Positions 1 to 8,710 of a DNA stretch of 64,000 nt are shown here, one piece after another. The stretch lies in assembly GCA_003151335.1 (NCBI GenBank), contig PLXE01000120.1, forward strand, positions 62,001 to 126,000, in the 5' to 3' direction. The stretch comes from Acidobacteriaceae bacterium. GTDB lineage: Bacteria; Acidobacteriota; Terriglobia; Terriglobales; Acidobacteriaceae. Position 1 is the stretch's first letter, and each line of letters starts with the position of its first letter. The translations under genes were made by a program, and so were the position numbers. The notes under the pieces are model-generated. The model saw only the letters and a list, made by a program, of their open reading frames with translations, had not been told where the DNA came from and did not search any database.

Positions 1-1
1 C

Positions 2-1570
2 ATGCCGCCTATGTCGGCCGAGTCCACCGTGTCGCGCAATTACCTCGATTGGCTGCTGGCTGTGCCGTGGAAGAAGCGCTCCAAAGAGATCCGCAATATC
101 GATATCGCCGAGAAGACGCTCAACGAAGATCATTATGGTCTGGAGAAAATCAAGGAGCGCATTCTTGAATTTCTCGCCGTCCGGCAATTGGTCAAGAATC
201 CGAAGGGTTCGATCCTTTGCTTCGTCGGGCCTCCGGGCGTGGGCAAAACTTCGCTTGGTATGAGTATCGCCAAAGCCACGGGCCGCAAGTTCGTCCGCCT
301 GTCGCTGGGCGGCGTGCGCGATGAAGCCGAAGTGCGCGGTCACCGCCGCACCTATATCGGCGCGCTGCCGGGCCAGATCATCCAGATGATGAAAAAGGCC
401 GGCACCAAGAATCCGGTGTTCATGCTGGATGAAGTGGACAAGATGTCGATGGACTTCCGCGGCGATCCCTCGGCGGCGTTGCTCGAAGTACTCGATCCCG
501 AGCAGAACTTCATGTTCGTCGATCATTACCTCGACGTGGAGTACGACCTGTCGCAGGTGTTCTTCATCGCCACGGCGAACGTGCTGCACACCATTCCTCC
601 GGCACTGCAGGACCGCATGGAAGTGCTGCGGCTGCATGGCTATACCGAGCCGGAAAAAGTCGAGATTGCCAAACAGTATCTGGTGCGCAAGCAGCGCCTG
701 CAGACGGGATTGACCGAACAGAACATCATCTTCACCGACGAAGCGCTCACCACCATCATTCGCAATTACACCCGCGAAGCCGGAGTCCGCAATCTGGAGC
801 GCGAGATCGGCAATATTTGCCGCAAGGTCGCGCGCAAGGTGGTTAAGGAAGGCGATAAGTACGCGGTAGAACTCACCGCAGAAAATGCTTCGGAATACCT
901 GGGCGTGATGAAGTTCCGCGACAGCGAGAGACACGAGCACAGCGAAGTCGGCATTGTCACCGGTCTGGCGTGGACCGAGGTAGGCGGATCGATTCTTACT
1001 ACCGAAGTCTCGGCCGTGGAAGGCAAGGGTGGAAAGCCGATTCTGACGGGAAAATTGGGCGACGTGATGCAGGAGTCGGCACAGGCGGCTGTGACCTATG
1101 TGCGGTCACGCTGGAAACAGTTGGGGCTGGCTCGGGATTTCTACCGCAATGTGGACATTCACGTACATGTACCCGAAGGCGCAATTCCGAAGGATGGCCC
1201 TTCGGCGGGCATCACGATGGCAACGGCAATTGCCAGCGCGTTGAGCCGGATTCCCGTGCGGCGCGACCTCGCCATGACTGGCGAGATCACGCTGCGCGGC
1301 AAGGTGCTGCCCATCGGCGGGCTGAAGGAAAAGCTGCTGGCCGCTCATCGCGCGGGCATCATGGAGGTCCTGCTTCCGGCTGACAATGAGAAGGACCTGG
1401 CCGACGTGCCGGAGAACTTGCGCAATGTAATGAAGCTGCGCTTCGTCAATACCATGGATGATGTGCTGGCGTATGCGCTGGAGCGTCCGCTGCCGGAAGT
1501 TCCTGACGATGCCTCTCCGGGAATCACGGCGCTGCTGCCGAACACGGAACCAGCACCGGCACACCAGTAA
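2..1570 (+). CDS. lon: ATP-dependent Lon protease, C-terminal part (5' truncated by window edge)
   Basis: Lon is the cytosolic ATP-driven protease that removes misfolded and selected regulatory proteins. The visible 522 residues hold the AAA+ module (Walker A GPPGVGKT near residue 76, Walker [10 protein letters not shown] near 139), the arginine/sensor region, and the serine-lysine protease domain with the catalytic Ser in PKDGPSAG and the Lys in GLKEKLL. The family is about 800 residues, so the N-terminal substrate domain lies outside the window; the ATG at position 2 is internal, not the true start. A short proline-rich tail follows the protease domain. engB follows about 100 bases later on the same strand. 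Identity is certain; only the start is missing. Confidence 0.97.
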   Translation: MPPMSAESTVSRNYLDWLLAVPWKKRSKEIRNIDIAEKTLNEDHYGLEKIKERILEFLAVRQLVKNPKGSILCFVGPPGVGKTSLGMSIAKATGRKFVRLSLGGVRDEAEVRGHRRTYIGALPGQIIQMMKKAGTKNPVFMLDEVDKMSMDFRGDPSAALLEVLDPEQNFMFVDHYLDVEYDLSQVFFIATANVLHTIPPALQDRMEVLRLHGYTEPEKVEIAKQYLVRKQRLQTGLTEQNIIFTDEALTTIIRNYTREAGVRNLEREIGNICRKVARKVVKEGDKYAVELTAENASEYLGVMKFRDSERHEHSEVGIVTGLAWTEVGGSILTTEVSAVEGKGGKPILTGKLGDVMQESAQAAVTYVRSRWKQLGLARDFYRNVDIHVHVPEGAIPKDGPSAGITMATAIASALSRIPVRRDLAMTGEITLRGKVLPIGGLKEKLLAAHRAGIMEVLLPADNEKDLADVPENLRNVMKLRFVNTMDDVLAYALERPLPEVPDDASPGITALLPNTEPAPAHQ

Positions 1571-1674
1571 GCGCGCGGCTGACCACCACTTCGAGTGAAC
1601 AAGCCCGCCGAGTGCGGGTCCTGTTTCCTTTCTCGCTTCGCGTGCCCTGCGTCCAGGATGGCGGTACTGCTTGC

Positions 1675-2313
1675 ATGAAGGTGTTGACCCGCTTTGTGAC
1701 CTCCGCCGCTGCCCCACTGCAGTTCCCGCCTGCGGGTGCGCCAGAGATCGCGTTTCTCGGCCGCTCCAATGTTGGCAAGTCCAGCTTGATCAACTCGCTG
1801 GTCGGCAGCAAGATCGCCAAGACCAGCAACACGCCCGGTCGTACCCAGACCATCAACTTCTTTCAGGTGCGCCGCCCCGGCAAGCCGCGCCCCGACTTCG
1901 TCTTTGCCGACCTGCCCGGTTACGGTTACGCCCGCGCGCCTAAGGAAATCACCGCACAGTGGGCGCAGTTCATCAATCCATACCTGGAAGAACGCGAGTC
2001 GCTGGTGCTGTGCCTGTCGCTGGTGGACGTCACGATTCCTCCGCAGGCGCTTGATTTGCAGTTGATGGACTGGCTGCGCCACATGGACCGCCAATTCATC
2101 GTGGTAGCAACCAAGGCCGACCGCATTTCCAACAGTCAACTGCGCGCCTCGCTGCCAAAACTGTGCGACCAGCTACGAGTCCTTCCCTCGCAGGTCATTC
2201 CGTTTTCTGCCAAGTCGCGCGTGGGATATGACGAGCTCTGGGCGGCCATCAAGGCCGCGGCGGGGGTTGAAGGTCCCGGCACTGACCACACCTCGAAGAC
2301 CGGTTCTTATTAG
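1675..2313 (+). CDS. engB: Ribosome-biogenesis GTPase EngB (YihA/YsxC)
   Basis: EngB is a small essential GTPase that assists assembly of the large ribosomal subunit. The 212-residue product has G1 GRSNVGKSSL, the threonine-rich switch I segment TSNTPGRTQ, G3 DLPGYGYA, G4 VATKAD and a G5-like SAKSR. The ORF is open to 1612, but the ATG at 1675 gives MKVLTRFVTSA, which matches the usual N-terminus, and the upstream residues do not look like EngB, so 1675 is preferred. It follows lon on the same strand, a common arrangement. The C-terminus has about 15 nonconserved residues. Confidence 0.93.
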   Translation: MKVLTRFVTSAAAPLQFPPAGAPEIAFLGRSNVGKSSLINSLVGSKIAKTSNTPGRTQTINFFQVRRPGKPRPDFVFADLPGYGYARAPKEITAQWAQFINPYLEERESLVLCLSLVDVTIPPQALDLQLMDWLRHMDRQFIVVATKADRISNSQLRASLPKLCDQLRVLPSQVIPFSAKSRVGYDELWAAIKAAAGVEGPGTDHTSKTGSY

Positions 2314-2328
2314 CCACTAACCACCGCC

Positions 2329-3174
2329 TTACACCGGCCAGATCTCGACCGCTGTCTTGCTCAGGATCTTTTCTTTCACGCTTTCGCTCAGCGCCAGCGC
2401 GCGAAACTCGGCCAGGTTCTTCTCGATCTCGAGAACACCGGGCCCCGGCCAGTCGGTGCCGAACAGCGTCTTGTGCGCAATCTCTTCCAGCCGCGGAAAA
2501 TATTGCAGGAGAGTTTTGGGTGGGATGCCGCTGATGTCCAGATAGACGTTGCGGTGTCTCCGCACCAGGAAGAAGGCGGTGTCCATCCACAACGGGCGCC
2601 CGCCATGCGCCAGTAGAATCTTCAGCCGAGGAAAATCGACCGCCACGTCGTCCACGTACATGGGATCGCCGTACTTGTTGCGCGCTCCAGGAAAGATCGA
2701 AGTGCCGGTGTGCACCATGATGGGAATGCCGTTCGCCTCGGCCACGCGATAGATGACCTCCAGCTCTTTGACGCCGTTCACATAATCGTTGGGATAGAGC
2801 AACTGGTGTGGCGGATGGATTTTGATGAGCTTGATGCCCAGCCGCGCGATGTGTTCCATGTCGGCCAGAACATTCTGCGTATGGCGCGGGTGCACGCTGC
2901 CGCAGGGGATCAGCCGCTTCGGATCTTCTTTCACGTAGTTGGCGATGAACTCATTGACCGCTGGCGTAAAGCCGATCACCTCAGGCGCAACGTAGTTGAT
3001 CAGCACTGCCCGATCGATTCCGATTCTGTCGAGATACTTGAGGAATGCCTTTGGCGAGGCGCAGTATTCCGCCACCTGGTCGAAATCTCTGCGAGACTTC
3101 TTCATCAGCGCCAGGGCCTCAGGCTTGAACAACTCCATGGGCTGAATGTGGATGTGGCAGTCGGTGATTAGCAT
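2329..3174 (-). CDS. Amidohydrolase-family (amidohydrolase 2) metal-dependent hydrolase
   Basis: A 281-residue TIM-barrel amidohydrolase of the ACMS decarboxylase/gamma-resorcylate decarboxylase-like group. It begins with the metal-binding HIHIQ motif (residues 7-11), has KIHPPHQ and VHTG in the middle strands, AHGG near residue 190 and a C-terminal GTDWPGPG that supplies the last aspartate. Such enzymes hydrolyse or decarboxylate small cyclic or aromatic compounds, which suits the neighbouring reductase and acyl-CoA genes, but the substrate cannot be read from sequence. There is no SD: the ATG is immediately preceded on the sense strand by a heptad repeat array. It converges on engB with a 15-base gap. 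Confidence 0.85.
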   Translation of the reverse strand: MLITDCHIHIQPMELFKPEALALMKKSRRDFDQVAEYCASPKAFLKYLDRIGIDRAVLINYVAPEVIGFTPAVNEFIANYVKEDPKRLIPCGSVHPRHTQNVLADMEHIARLGIKLIKIHPPHQLLYPNDYVNGVKELEVIYRVAEANGIPIMVHTGTSIFPGARNKYGDPMYVDDVAVDFPRLKILLAHGGRPLWMDTAFFLVRRHRNVYLDISGIPPKTLLQYFPRLEEIAHKTLFGTDWPGPGVLEIEKNLAEFRALALSESVKEKILSKTAVEIWPV

Positions 3175-3213
3175 CAGTCAGTAGTCAGTAGTCAGTAGTC
3201 AGTTGTCAGTACT
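3175..3213. repeat. Heptanucleotide tandem repeat (GTCAGTA)n
   Basis: About five imperfect copies of GTCAGTA, directly abutting the start codon of the amidohydrolase. On the gene's sense strand it reads as CTGACTA units. A second array with the same sense-strand orientation sits before dnaE2 (43211-43244). Confidence 0.85.
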
Positions 3214-3242
3214 CGCATCAGAGTCGGTTTCCCGATAGGCGG

Positions 3243-4223
3243 TCAATTCGCCGCCGCCATCACCGCTCGCTTGGCAAACACCCGCACCATCTCGCGGCGA
3301 TACTCCGGCGTCAGCGCTGAGGTGGTCAGCGGCTTGGCCGTACTGGCCGCCAAGTCGCCAATGCGCTCCGCAATCTCATCATTCGGAACCACTCCAACCA
3401 GAAGCGCATCCGCGTCCTGCACTAGAAATGGCGCAGGATTGACGGCCGTGATAGCAACGCGCGCGTCTTCTACTCGGCCGGCGCGCATTTTGAGCGCCAC
3501 AGCAACGCCGGCCAAAGGGTAGTCGATGCTGCCACGGACGCGGAGCTTCTGATAGCTGCCGCGCCATCCCGCCGACGATTCCGGCACGTACACACGGGTG
3601 ACGATCTCACTTGGCGCAAGATTCAGACGCGCAATGCCATCGTTCAGGTAGAACTCTGACAATGGGGTACGCCGCGTGCCAGCCGGCCCGGCAATCTCGA
3701 TTTCTGCCGCCAGGCAGAGCAGCGCCGGCGGGGTGTCGCCCGAAAAGGCCGCCCAGCATAACTTTCCGCCGGGTGCGACATGACAAAGATCGCCGTCCTT
3801 CTTAAGGCAGAAGCCGCAACTCTTACGCCACAGGAGCGACTGGTTGTACCACAGGCAACGAGTATCGAGACAGAGATTGCCGCCAATCGTTCCCATGTTG
3901 CGCAACACCGGTGAGGCGATCGTCTTGACCGCTTCGTACAGGACGGGAAAATCTTTGCGAATCATCGGCGAATGTTCGATGGCCGCAAGGGTCGTCAGCG
4001 CGCCAATCTCGACGCCCTCGCCTGCACGTTTGCGAATTCCACGCAATTCGCTGATGCCACGCAAGTCGAGAACAAAGAGCGGCGTGAACAGTTTCTGCTT
4101 CATCGAAGGCAGCAAGTCGGTGCCGCCAGCAACCACTTTTACCTGACCGTCATACTTCGCCATCAGCGCCGTGGCTTCATCCAGGCTCTTAGGGCGTAGC
4201 AGCTGAAAGTTGGGCAGGCTCAT
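3243..4223 (-). CDS. FAD-binding subunit of a molybdenum hydroxylase, 4-hydroxybenzoyl-CoA reductase beta (HcrB)-like
   Basis: A 326-residue CoxM/HcrB-type flavoprotein subunit that would carry electrons between the iron-sulfur and molybdenum subunits. FAD contacts are VVAGGTDLLP (about residue 31) and NMGTIGGNLCLD (about 109). The insert after it contains C123, C139, C147 and C156; this spacing (16, 8, 9) matches what I recall for the extra [4Fe-4S] cluster loop specific to 4-hydroxybenzoyl-CoA reductase beta subunits and absent from ordinary CoxM. Start is placed at 4223 because its ATGA overlaps the stop of the upstream large subunit; the ORF-track start at 4310 lies within that gene. Substrate is inferred, not proven. 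Confidence 0.82.
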   Translation of the reverse strand: MSLPNFQLLRPKSLDEATALMAKYDGQVKVVAGGTDLLPSMKQKLFTPLFVLDLRGISELRGIRKRAGEGVEIGALTTLAAIEHSPMIRKDFPVLYEAVKTIASPVLRNMGTIGGNLCLDTRCLWYNQSLLWRKSCGFCLKKDGDLCHVAPGGKLCWAAFSGDTPPALLCLAAEIEIAGPAGTRRTPLSEFYLNDGIARLNLAPSEIVTRVYVPESSAGWRGSYQKLRVRGSIDYPLAGVAVALKMRAGRVEDARVAITAVNPAPFLVQDADALLVGVVPNDEIAERIGDLAASTAKPLTTSALTPEYRREMVRVFAKRAVMAAAN

Positions 4224-6802
4224 TCCCCACCCCCCATGGGCGACCCGGCATTCGTGCCCTGTCGCGCCGGATCGCGCGGATGCCGCATCGGGCCCTTGCC
4301 GCGGAACCACAGCGAGCCGCCATGTTCGCGCAGCTTGTGGGGGGCCGTCGGATCAACCGACTCGGTCATTTCGATTCGCTTCATTCCCTTCTTCGCGCGC
4401 AGCGCTGCCAGCACGCGCTCCGGGGTGAACGGCGCCTCGCGCAGCCGAACTCCCACAGCGTCGTAGATCGCGTTAGAAATTGCCGGGATTGTCGCCGCCA
4501 GCGAACCTTCGCCCGCTTCCTTGGCACCAAATGGTCCTTCGGGGTCAATACTCTCGACGATGATGCATTCAATTTCAGGCGACTCAGCCGACGACGGACT
4601 GCGATATTCCAGCATCCCGGGATTCATCAGCAGACCGTCTTTCCAAATCATCTCTTCCTCAAGCGCCTGGCCAAGCCCCATCCAGACCGAGCCGATCACC
4701 TGGCCTTCGACGGCCACCGGATTCAGCGCGCGGCCGCAGTCGTGGGCCGCCCATATCTTGTGCACCGTTACTCCTCCGGTCTCCTCATCCACGCTGACCT
4801 CCGCAACTTGTGCGGAATACGAATAGGCAGGGGACGGCCCCACTCCGCCGCCTTTGTGTTTGCCACCGCGCGCCGCGACCGGAGGCGCATAGGACCCAGT
4901 GCCGGTCAGTGCCCCATGGAAGTCAATCGCTGCCACAATGGCCTCTTCGAAGCTCATGTGGTCCTTGGGGCCTTCTTCTTTGCGCGTCTGCAAAACCGAT
5001 CCTCGCAGGATCTGGCCATCCACATGGCCGCGCGCCGCCTCTCTTTCTTTGCTGTTGTCGGACAATGTGGGATGGCTGTCTGACAACGTGGTACTAGCTT
5101 TCCAAACCCGGCCGTCGCGCATGATTACGTCCTCGGGGGCGCAATTCATGCGTTTGGCGGAGGCACGGACGATGTTCTTCTTCACCTCTTCGGCGGCGCG
5201 CAGAGTGGCATTGCCGGCCATAAAAGTCACGCGGCTTGAGTAGGAACCGAGATCAATCGGGGTCAGGTCGGTATCGGCGGCAATAACTTTCACCCGCGCG
5301 ATTTCGCACCCGAGTACCTCGGCGACAACTTGCGCGGTCATGGTGTCGGAGCCTTGCCCGATCTCCGAAGCGCCGGTATATACCACTACCCCGCCGTCGC
5401 GGTCGATCTTGATGTTTACCGTCGAATGCGGCATGTCGGAGCGAATAATGCTGTTGGCCGCGCCGCTCACATAGTGGCTGCACGCCACTCCAAGGCCGCG
5501 GCCCTTGGGCATTTTGCCTTTGCGCTGCTTCCAACCCGATCGAGCAACCACCTGATCGATGCACTCCGGCAGCCCGTAGCTCAATACTCGTAGACCGTTG
5601 ACGGTTACGGTTGGTGGCTTCAGCAGATTCACCCGCCGTACTTCAGCCGGATCAAGATTGAGTTTCGCGGCGATCTCGTCCATCTGAGACTCGAAGGCGA
5701 AACGCACATTAACCGTGCCGTGGCCGCGCATAGCACCACACGCAGGCTTGTTGGTCAACACGCGATAGCCGTCGTAGCGGATGTTGGGAATGTCGTACAG
5801 CGCGCCCAGCAGCGCACCAGAATAGAGGATGGTCACGACTCCGTACGAGCAGTAGGCGCCACCATCCTGAATGACCTTGCAGGCCACCGCTGTCATTCGG
5901 CCATCATTCTTCACGCCGGTCTTCAGATCGATGATGGTACGCGGCCGTCCGCGATGCGCCCAGAAAACTTCCTCGCGCGTGTAGGTAATCTTCACCGGCG
6001 CTCTGGCCGCGCGTGCCGCGACCGCAGCTATGATCTCCAGCGGTATGATTTCGCTCTTGCCGCCAAAACCGCCGCCCACCAAGGGTTTGATCACGCGGAT
6101 CTGCGACATCGGCATCTCCAGCACCAGCGAAAGCTTGTGCTGCAGGTAATACGGAACCTGCGTGGACGACCACACGGTAAGCCGCCCCAACTTGCCCGTG
6201 TGGGGATCGAGTTCGAAGTTCGCCAGCGTGCTGTGCGGCTCCATGGCAGCGTGCGTCACTTCATTGGCGATGTAGCGTCCCTCGGCAACGTAGTCCGCTT
6301 CGGCAAATCCCTTGTCCAGATCGCCGAAGACGTGGTGATAGTCCTTCTCGATATTGTGTGCACGGTTCTCGTGAATGAGATCGCTTTCTGCTTTCATCGA
6401 CTCTTCCGGATCGAAGTACGCCGGCAGCGGCTCGTATTCCACGTCGATCAACTCGATCGCGTTTTCCGCAATCTCTTCGTTGATGGCTGCAACACAAGCA
6501 ACATGATCGCCAACGTAGCGGACCTTCCCCACCGCCAGCGCGGTCTCATCGTGACCCACCGGAAGAATGCCGTATGGATTCGGCGCGTCCGCCCCGGTGA
6601 CGACAGCGGCCACTCCATCCAGGGCCTTGGCTCGCGAAGTGTCAATATGCTTGATTCGGGCGTGTGGATACGGCGAATGGAGAATCTTGCCGACCAGCAT
6701 TCCGGGAAGGCTGAGATCGTCCGTGTACTTGCCCGCACCGGTGGTTTTGCCGGCGGCATCCACCATGGCGATCGACTTCCCGATTACAGAAAAATCATTC
6801 AT
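4220..6802 (-). CDS. Molybdopterin-binding large subunit of the same hydroxylase (HcrA/CoxL-like)
   Basis: An 860-residue xanthine-oxidase-family catalytic subunit: aldehyde-oxidase a/b hammerhead domain at residues 20-130 (GKYTDDLSLPGM), then the molybdopterin domains with VGGGFGGKSE, RGHGTVNVRFAFE, GASEIGQGSDT and the catalytic-glutamate motif GAKEAGEGS near the C-terminus. It is longer than typical HcrA (about 770). Part of the excess is an insert with a 7-residue tandem repeat, TLSDSHPTLSDN, produced by an in-frame 21-base repeat, and part is a Gly/Pro/Arg-rich C-terminal tail. The start at 6802 gives MNDFSVIGKS; the upstream ORF extension overlaps coxS and is not protein-like. It overlaps the FAD subunit by ATGA, so the two are translationally coupled. 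Confidence 0.85.
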   Translation of the reverse strand: MNDFSVIGKSIAMVDAAGKTTGAGKYTDDLSLPGMLVGKILHSPYPHARIKHIDTSRAKALDGVAAVVTGADAPNPYGILPVGHDETALAVGKVRYVGDHVACVAAINEEIAENAIELIDVEYEPLPAYFDPEESMKAESDLIHENRAHNIEKDYHHVFGDLDKGFAEADYVAEGRYIANEVTHAAMEPHSTLANFELDPHTGKLGRLTVWSSTQVPYYLQHKLSLVLEMPMSQIRVIKPLVGGGFGGKSEIIPLEIIAAVAARAARAPVKITYTREEVFWAHRGRPRTIIDLKTGVKNDGRMTAVACKVIQDGGAYCSYGVVTILYSGALLGALYDIPNIRYDGYRVLTNKPACGAMRGHGTVNVRFAFESQMDEIAAKLNLDPAEVRRVNLLKPPTVTVNGLRVLSYGLPECIDQVVARSGWKQRKGKMPKGRGLGVACSHYVSGAANSIIRSDMPHSTVNIKIDRDGGVVVYTGASEIGQGSDTMTAQVVAEVLGCEIARVKVIAADTDLTPIDLGSYSSRVTFMAGNATLRAAEEVKKNIVRASAKRMNCAPEDVIMRDGRVWKASTTLSDSHPTLSDNSKEREAARGHVDGQILRGSVLQTRKEEGPKDHMSFEEAIVAAIDFHGALTGTGSYAPPVAARGGKHKGGGVGPSPAYSYSAQVAEVSVDEETGGVTVHKIWAAHDCGRALNPVAVEGQVIGSVWMGLGQALEEEMIWKDGLLMNPGMLEYRSPSSAESPEIECIIVESIDPEGPFGAKEAGEGSLAATIPAISNAIYDAVGVRLREAPFTPERVLAALRAKKGMKRIEMTESVDPTAPHKLREHGGSLWFRGKGPMRHPRDPARQGTNAGSPMGGGE
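5056..5094. repeat. 21-base in-frame tandem repeat within the large subunit gene
   Basis: Two 18-base units with a 21-base period, reading on the minus strand ATCCCACATTGTCCGACA and GTACCACGTTGTCAGACA. They encode the repeated peptide (P/T)TLSD. A related sequence occurs in imuB (42546-42563) and before tldE (63317-63332). Confidence 0.7.
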
Positions 6803-6819
6803 TAGCGATTGGCCTTTGT

Positions 6820-6838
6820 AGCAATTAGCAATTAGCGG
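6820..6838. repeat. Heptad repeat (GCAATTA) between two reductase subunit genes
   Basis: Reads GTAGCAATTAGCAATTAGC. Related seven-base units occur at 7357-7430, 10683-10712, 10812-10848 and 42916-42953, all intergenic, so this is a dispersed family. Confidence 0.6.
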
Positions 6839-6840
6839 GT

Positions 6841-7344
6841 CTATTTCGCTCCGACCAACTCTTCTTTCTTGCCCGTCTGTTCCGCCTGAATCACCGCTCG
6901 TATTGCCTGGTACATCTGCGAATAGCCGGTGCAGCGGCAAAGATTACTGCTGAGCGCCTCGCGAATCTCATCCTCGGTTGGGTCGGGATTATTGGCCAGC
7001 AGCCATCTCACCGTCATCATGAATCCAGGGGTACAGAAGCCGCATTGCGCGCCACCAAAATCGCCGTAGGCCTTCTGCAACGCAGCCAAACCGCCGTGAT
7101 CGGCGACGCCCTCGACCGTGGTGATCTCCTGGCCCTCGCAACTGGCCGCCAGCATGGTGCACGAAAGCATGGGCACGCCATCCACTTGCACGGTGCAGGA
7201 GCCGCACGAGGAATCGTCACAGGCGCGCTTGGATCCGGTGAGCCCCAGGTCCTGGCGCAGCAGGTCGAGCAGAAGCCTATTCGGCTCGATCGCCAGCTCG
7301 TATGTGCGTCCGTTGATGCGGAGTTCAATGAGTTCTTTTTTCAT
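6841..7344 (-). CDS. [2Fe-2S] iron-sulfur subunit of the molybdenum hydroxylase (HcrC/CoxS-like)
   Basis: A 167-residue electron-transfer subunit with the two clusters of the xanthine oxidase family: a plant-ferredoxin-like N-terminal cluster (CDDSSCGSC, then C about 12 residues on in PMLSC) and the four-helix C-terminal cluster (CGFCTPGF and CRCTGY). Length and domain order are standard. It is first in the order S-L-M on the minus strand; a 38-base gap with heptad repeats separates it from the large subunit. The SD upstream of its ATG is weak (CAGG). Together the three genes encode one heterotrimeric protomer. Confidence 0.92.
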   Translation of the reverse strand: MKKELIELRINGRTYELAIEPNRLLLDLLRQDLGLTGSKRACDDSSCGSCTVQVDGVPMLSCTMLAASCEGQEITTVEGVADHGGLAALQKAYGDFGGAQCGFCTPGFMMTVRWLLANNPDPTEDEIREALSSNLCRCTGYSQMYQAIRAVIQAEQTGKKEELVGAK

Positions 7345-7432
7345 AGGAAACCTGTATTTAGCTCTTAGCCATTAGCAACCCACATGCTGCAACAAATCTC
7401 GCTCGCGAAAAGCTAATAGCTAACAGCCGCCT

Positions 7433-7768
7433 TCAGTACACCGGCACTGTGGGATCAATTTGCCGCGCCCAGCGGTCGATCCCTCCACGCAACGATTGCG
7501 CCTTTTCGAAACCTTGCTGTCGCAGCCATGCGGTTACGTTCATCGAGCGCACGCCATGATGGCAAACCACCACAATGTGTTCTTCGGGGTCGAGTTCCTG
7601 ATTAAAGCGCGCGGGAATGTCGCCCATCGGAATCAGCTTACTGTCCGCAATCTTCGCAATCTCGAACTCCCAAGGCTCGCGGACGTCGAGGAGGACGACA
7701 TCTCCGCCCGCCTCTTGCTGAGCTTTCAGCTCTTCCGGTGCAATCTCGTAATCCAATGAAGCGCTCAC
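7433..7768 (-). CDS. Rhodanese-like domain protein
   Basis: A 111-residue single-domain rhodanese (sulfurtransferase fold). The signature LLDVREPWEFE is near residue 28 and the active-site loop CHHGVRS near residue 74, with cysteine as first loop residue, so a persulfide-forming enzyme is plausible. The start is set at the GTG at 7768 because it overlaps the stop of the upstream hydratase as GTGA and has a GGGGAA stretch just before it; the ORF-track GTG at 7780 is possible. A role in supplying sulfur for the mono-oxo, sulfido-type molybdenum cofactor of the adjacent hydroxylase is conceivable but is inference. Confidence 0.88.
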   Translation of the reverse strand: MSASLDYEIAPEELKAQQEAGGDVVLLDVREPWEFEIAKIADSKLIPMGDIPARFNQELDPEEHIVVVCHHGVRSMNVTAWLRQQGFEKAQSLRGGIDRWARQIDPTVPVY

Positions 7769-8544
7769 TTCCCCACCCACTTCGGTCTTCGTTTCTCGAT
7801 GAATGCTGCGATGCCTTCCTGCGCGTCCGCTGTTTTCATCAGCTCGTCGAAATAAATCTGTTCGGCGCGCGCCAAACCTTTATCGAAGTGAATCGCGTCC
7901 CAGGCATAAAATGCCTTCTTCGCCAGAGCGATGGCCGCCGAACTCAATTGCGACACCCGCTGCACACATTCCGTGACCAGGGTTTCGGGATCGTCGGCCA
8001 GACCGTTCACTAGTCCCGCCTCCAGCGCCTCCTGGCCATTCAGAGTTCGGCCGGTGAGGACGAGCTCGGCGGCCAGTTTTTGTCCCACAATAGCGGACAA
8101 GGCCACAGCGGCGACCGGCGGATAGCACGCCAGCTTGATCTCAGGAAATCCCCAAACCGAATCTGGCGCGGCGTAAACCACATCGCACATCATCGCCAGT
8201 TCCGCGCCTCCACCCAGGCAGTGCCGGCGAACGCTGGCAACCGTCAGCTTTCTGCTCCCCAGCACGGAGCGAATCACGCCGTGAAATGCGGTCAGCATGT
8301 CACGCACTTTGTCGGGCGTGTGGGCAGCGATGTCCACGCCGACGGAGAAAGCGCGCTCCGAACCCGCTAGGACGATGATGGTGATTTCCGCTCGTGCCTC
8401 GATCTGCTCCAGCGCTGCGCGCAACTCGTCCATCATCGGGACGTCGATGACGTTCAGCGGCGGGTTATTCAGGACGATGCGCGCTGCCGGTGGCTGCATC
8501 TCCACCGTGATGCGGTTAAAACCGATTTGCGTGACCGTGGTCAT
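7765..8544 (-). CDS. Enoyl-CoA hydratase/isomerase family protein, possibly cyclic dienoyl-CoA hydratase
   Basis: A 259-residue crotonase-fold enzyme acting on a CoA thioester. Oxyanion-hole segments are AFSVGVDIAAH (about residue 60) and CLGGGAELAM (about 105). The N-terminal NNPPLNVIDVPMM and the EIKLACYPPVA segment resemble cyclohexa-1,5-dienecarbonyl-CoA hydratases as I remember them; next to an HcrABC-like reductase this would fit a benzoyl-CoA-type pathway, but ordinary hydratases share much of this. The start at 8544 has GGAGAAGG seven bases upstream; the ORF-track start nine codons earlier does not. It overlaps the rhodanese gene by four bases. Confidence 0.83.
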   Translation of the reverse strand: MTTVTQIGFNRITVEMQPPAARIVLNNPPLNVIDVPMMDELRAALEQIEARAEITIIVLAGSERAFSVGVDIAAHTPDKVRDMLTAFHGVIRSVLGSRKLTVASVRRHCLGGGAELAMMCDVVYAAPDSVWGFPEIKLACYPPVAAVALSAIVGQKLAAELVLTGRTLNGQEALEAGLVNGLADDPETLVTECVQRVSQLSSAAIALAKKAFYAWDAIHFDKGLARAEQIYFDELMKTADAQEGIAAFIEKRRPKWVGK

Positions 8545-8576
8545 GGATGCACCTTCTCCAAACAACCGCACGTCCC

Positions 8577-8642
8577 CTCGGCTTCGCTCGGGGCAGGCAC
8601 TTCGACTTCGTTCGCTTCGCTCATCAGGCTCAGGATGACAAC
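8577..8642. repeat. Dispersed repeat, GTCATCCTGAG type
   Basis: On the minus strand it begins TGTCATCCTGAGCC and contains GAGCGAAGCGA and a GCCTGC end. It resembles the elements at 33465-33559 and 63249-63288 (GTCATCACGAG...GAGGGAYCTGC). It lies between the hydratase and tetR and encodes nothing evident. Confidence 0.5.
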
Positions 8643-8710
8643 TTCTTGCAATCAGGTTGGGTCGTGCTACCCATTGGCAGAACTCCTGACCCGGGATTGC
8701 CGCAATGCGG

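Noticed and set aside
3175-3213. CRISPR array
   Set aside because: Units are seven bases with no spacers; a simple tandem repeat. No CRISPR array or cas gene was seen anywhere in the window.
5720-6805. 361-residue plus-strand ORF
   Set aside because: Antisense shadow of the molybdopterin large subunit; no domain resemblance.
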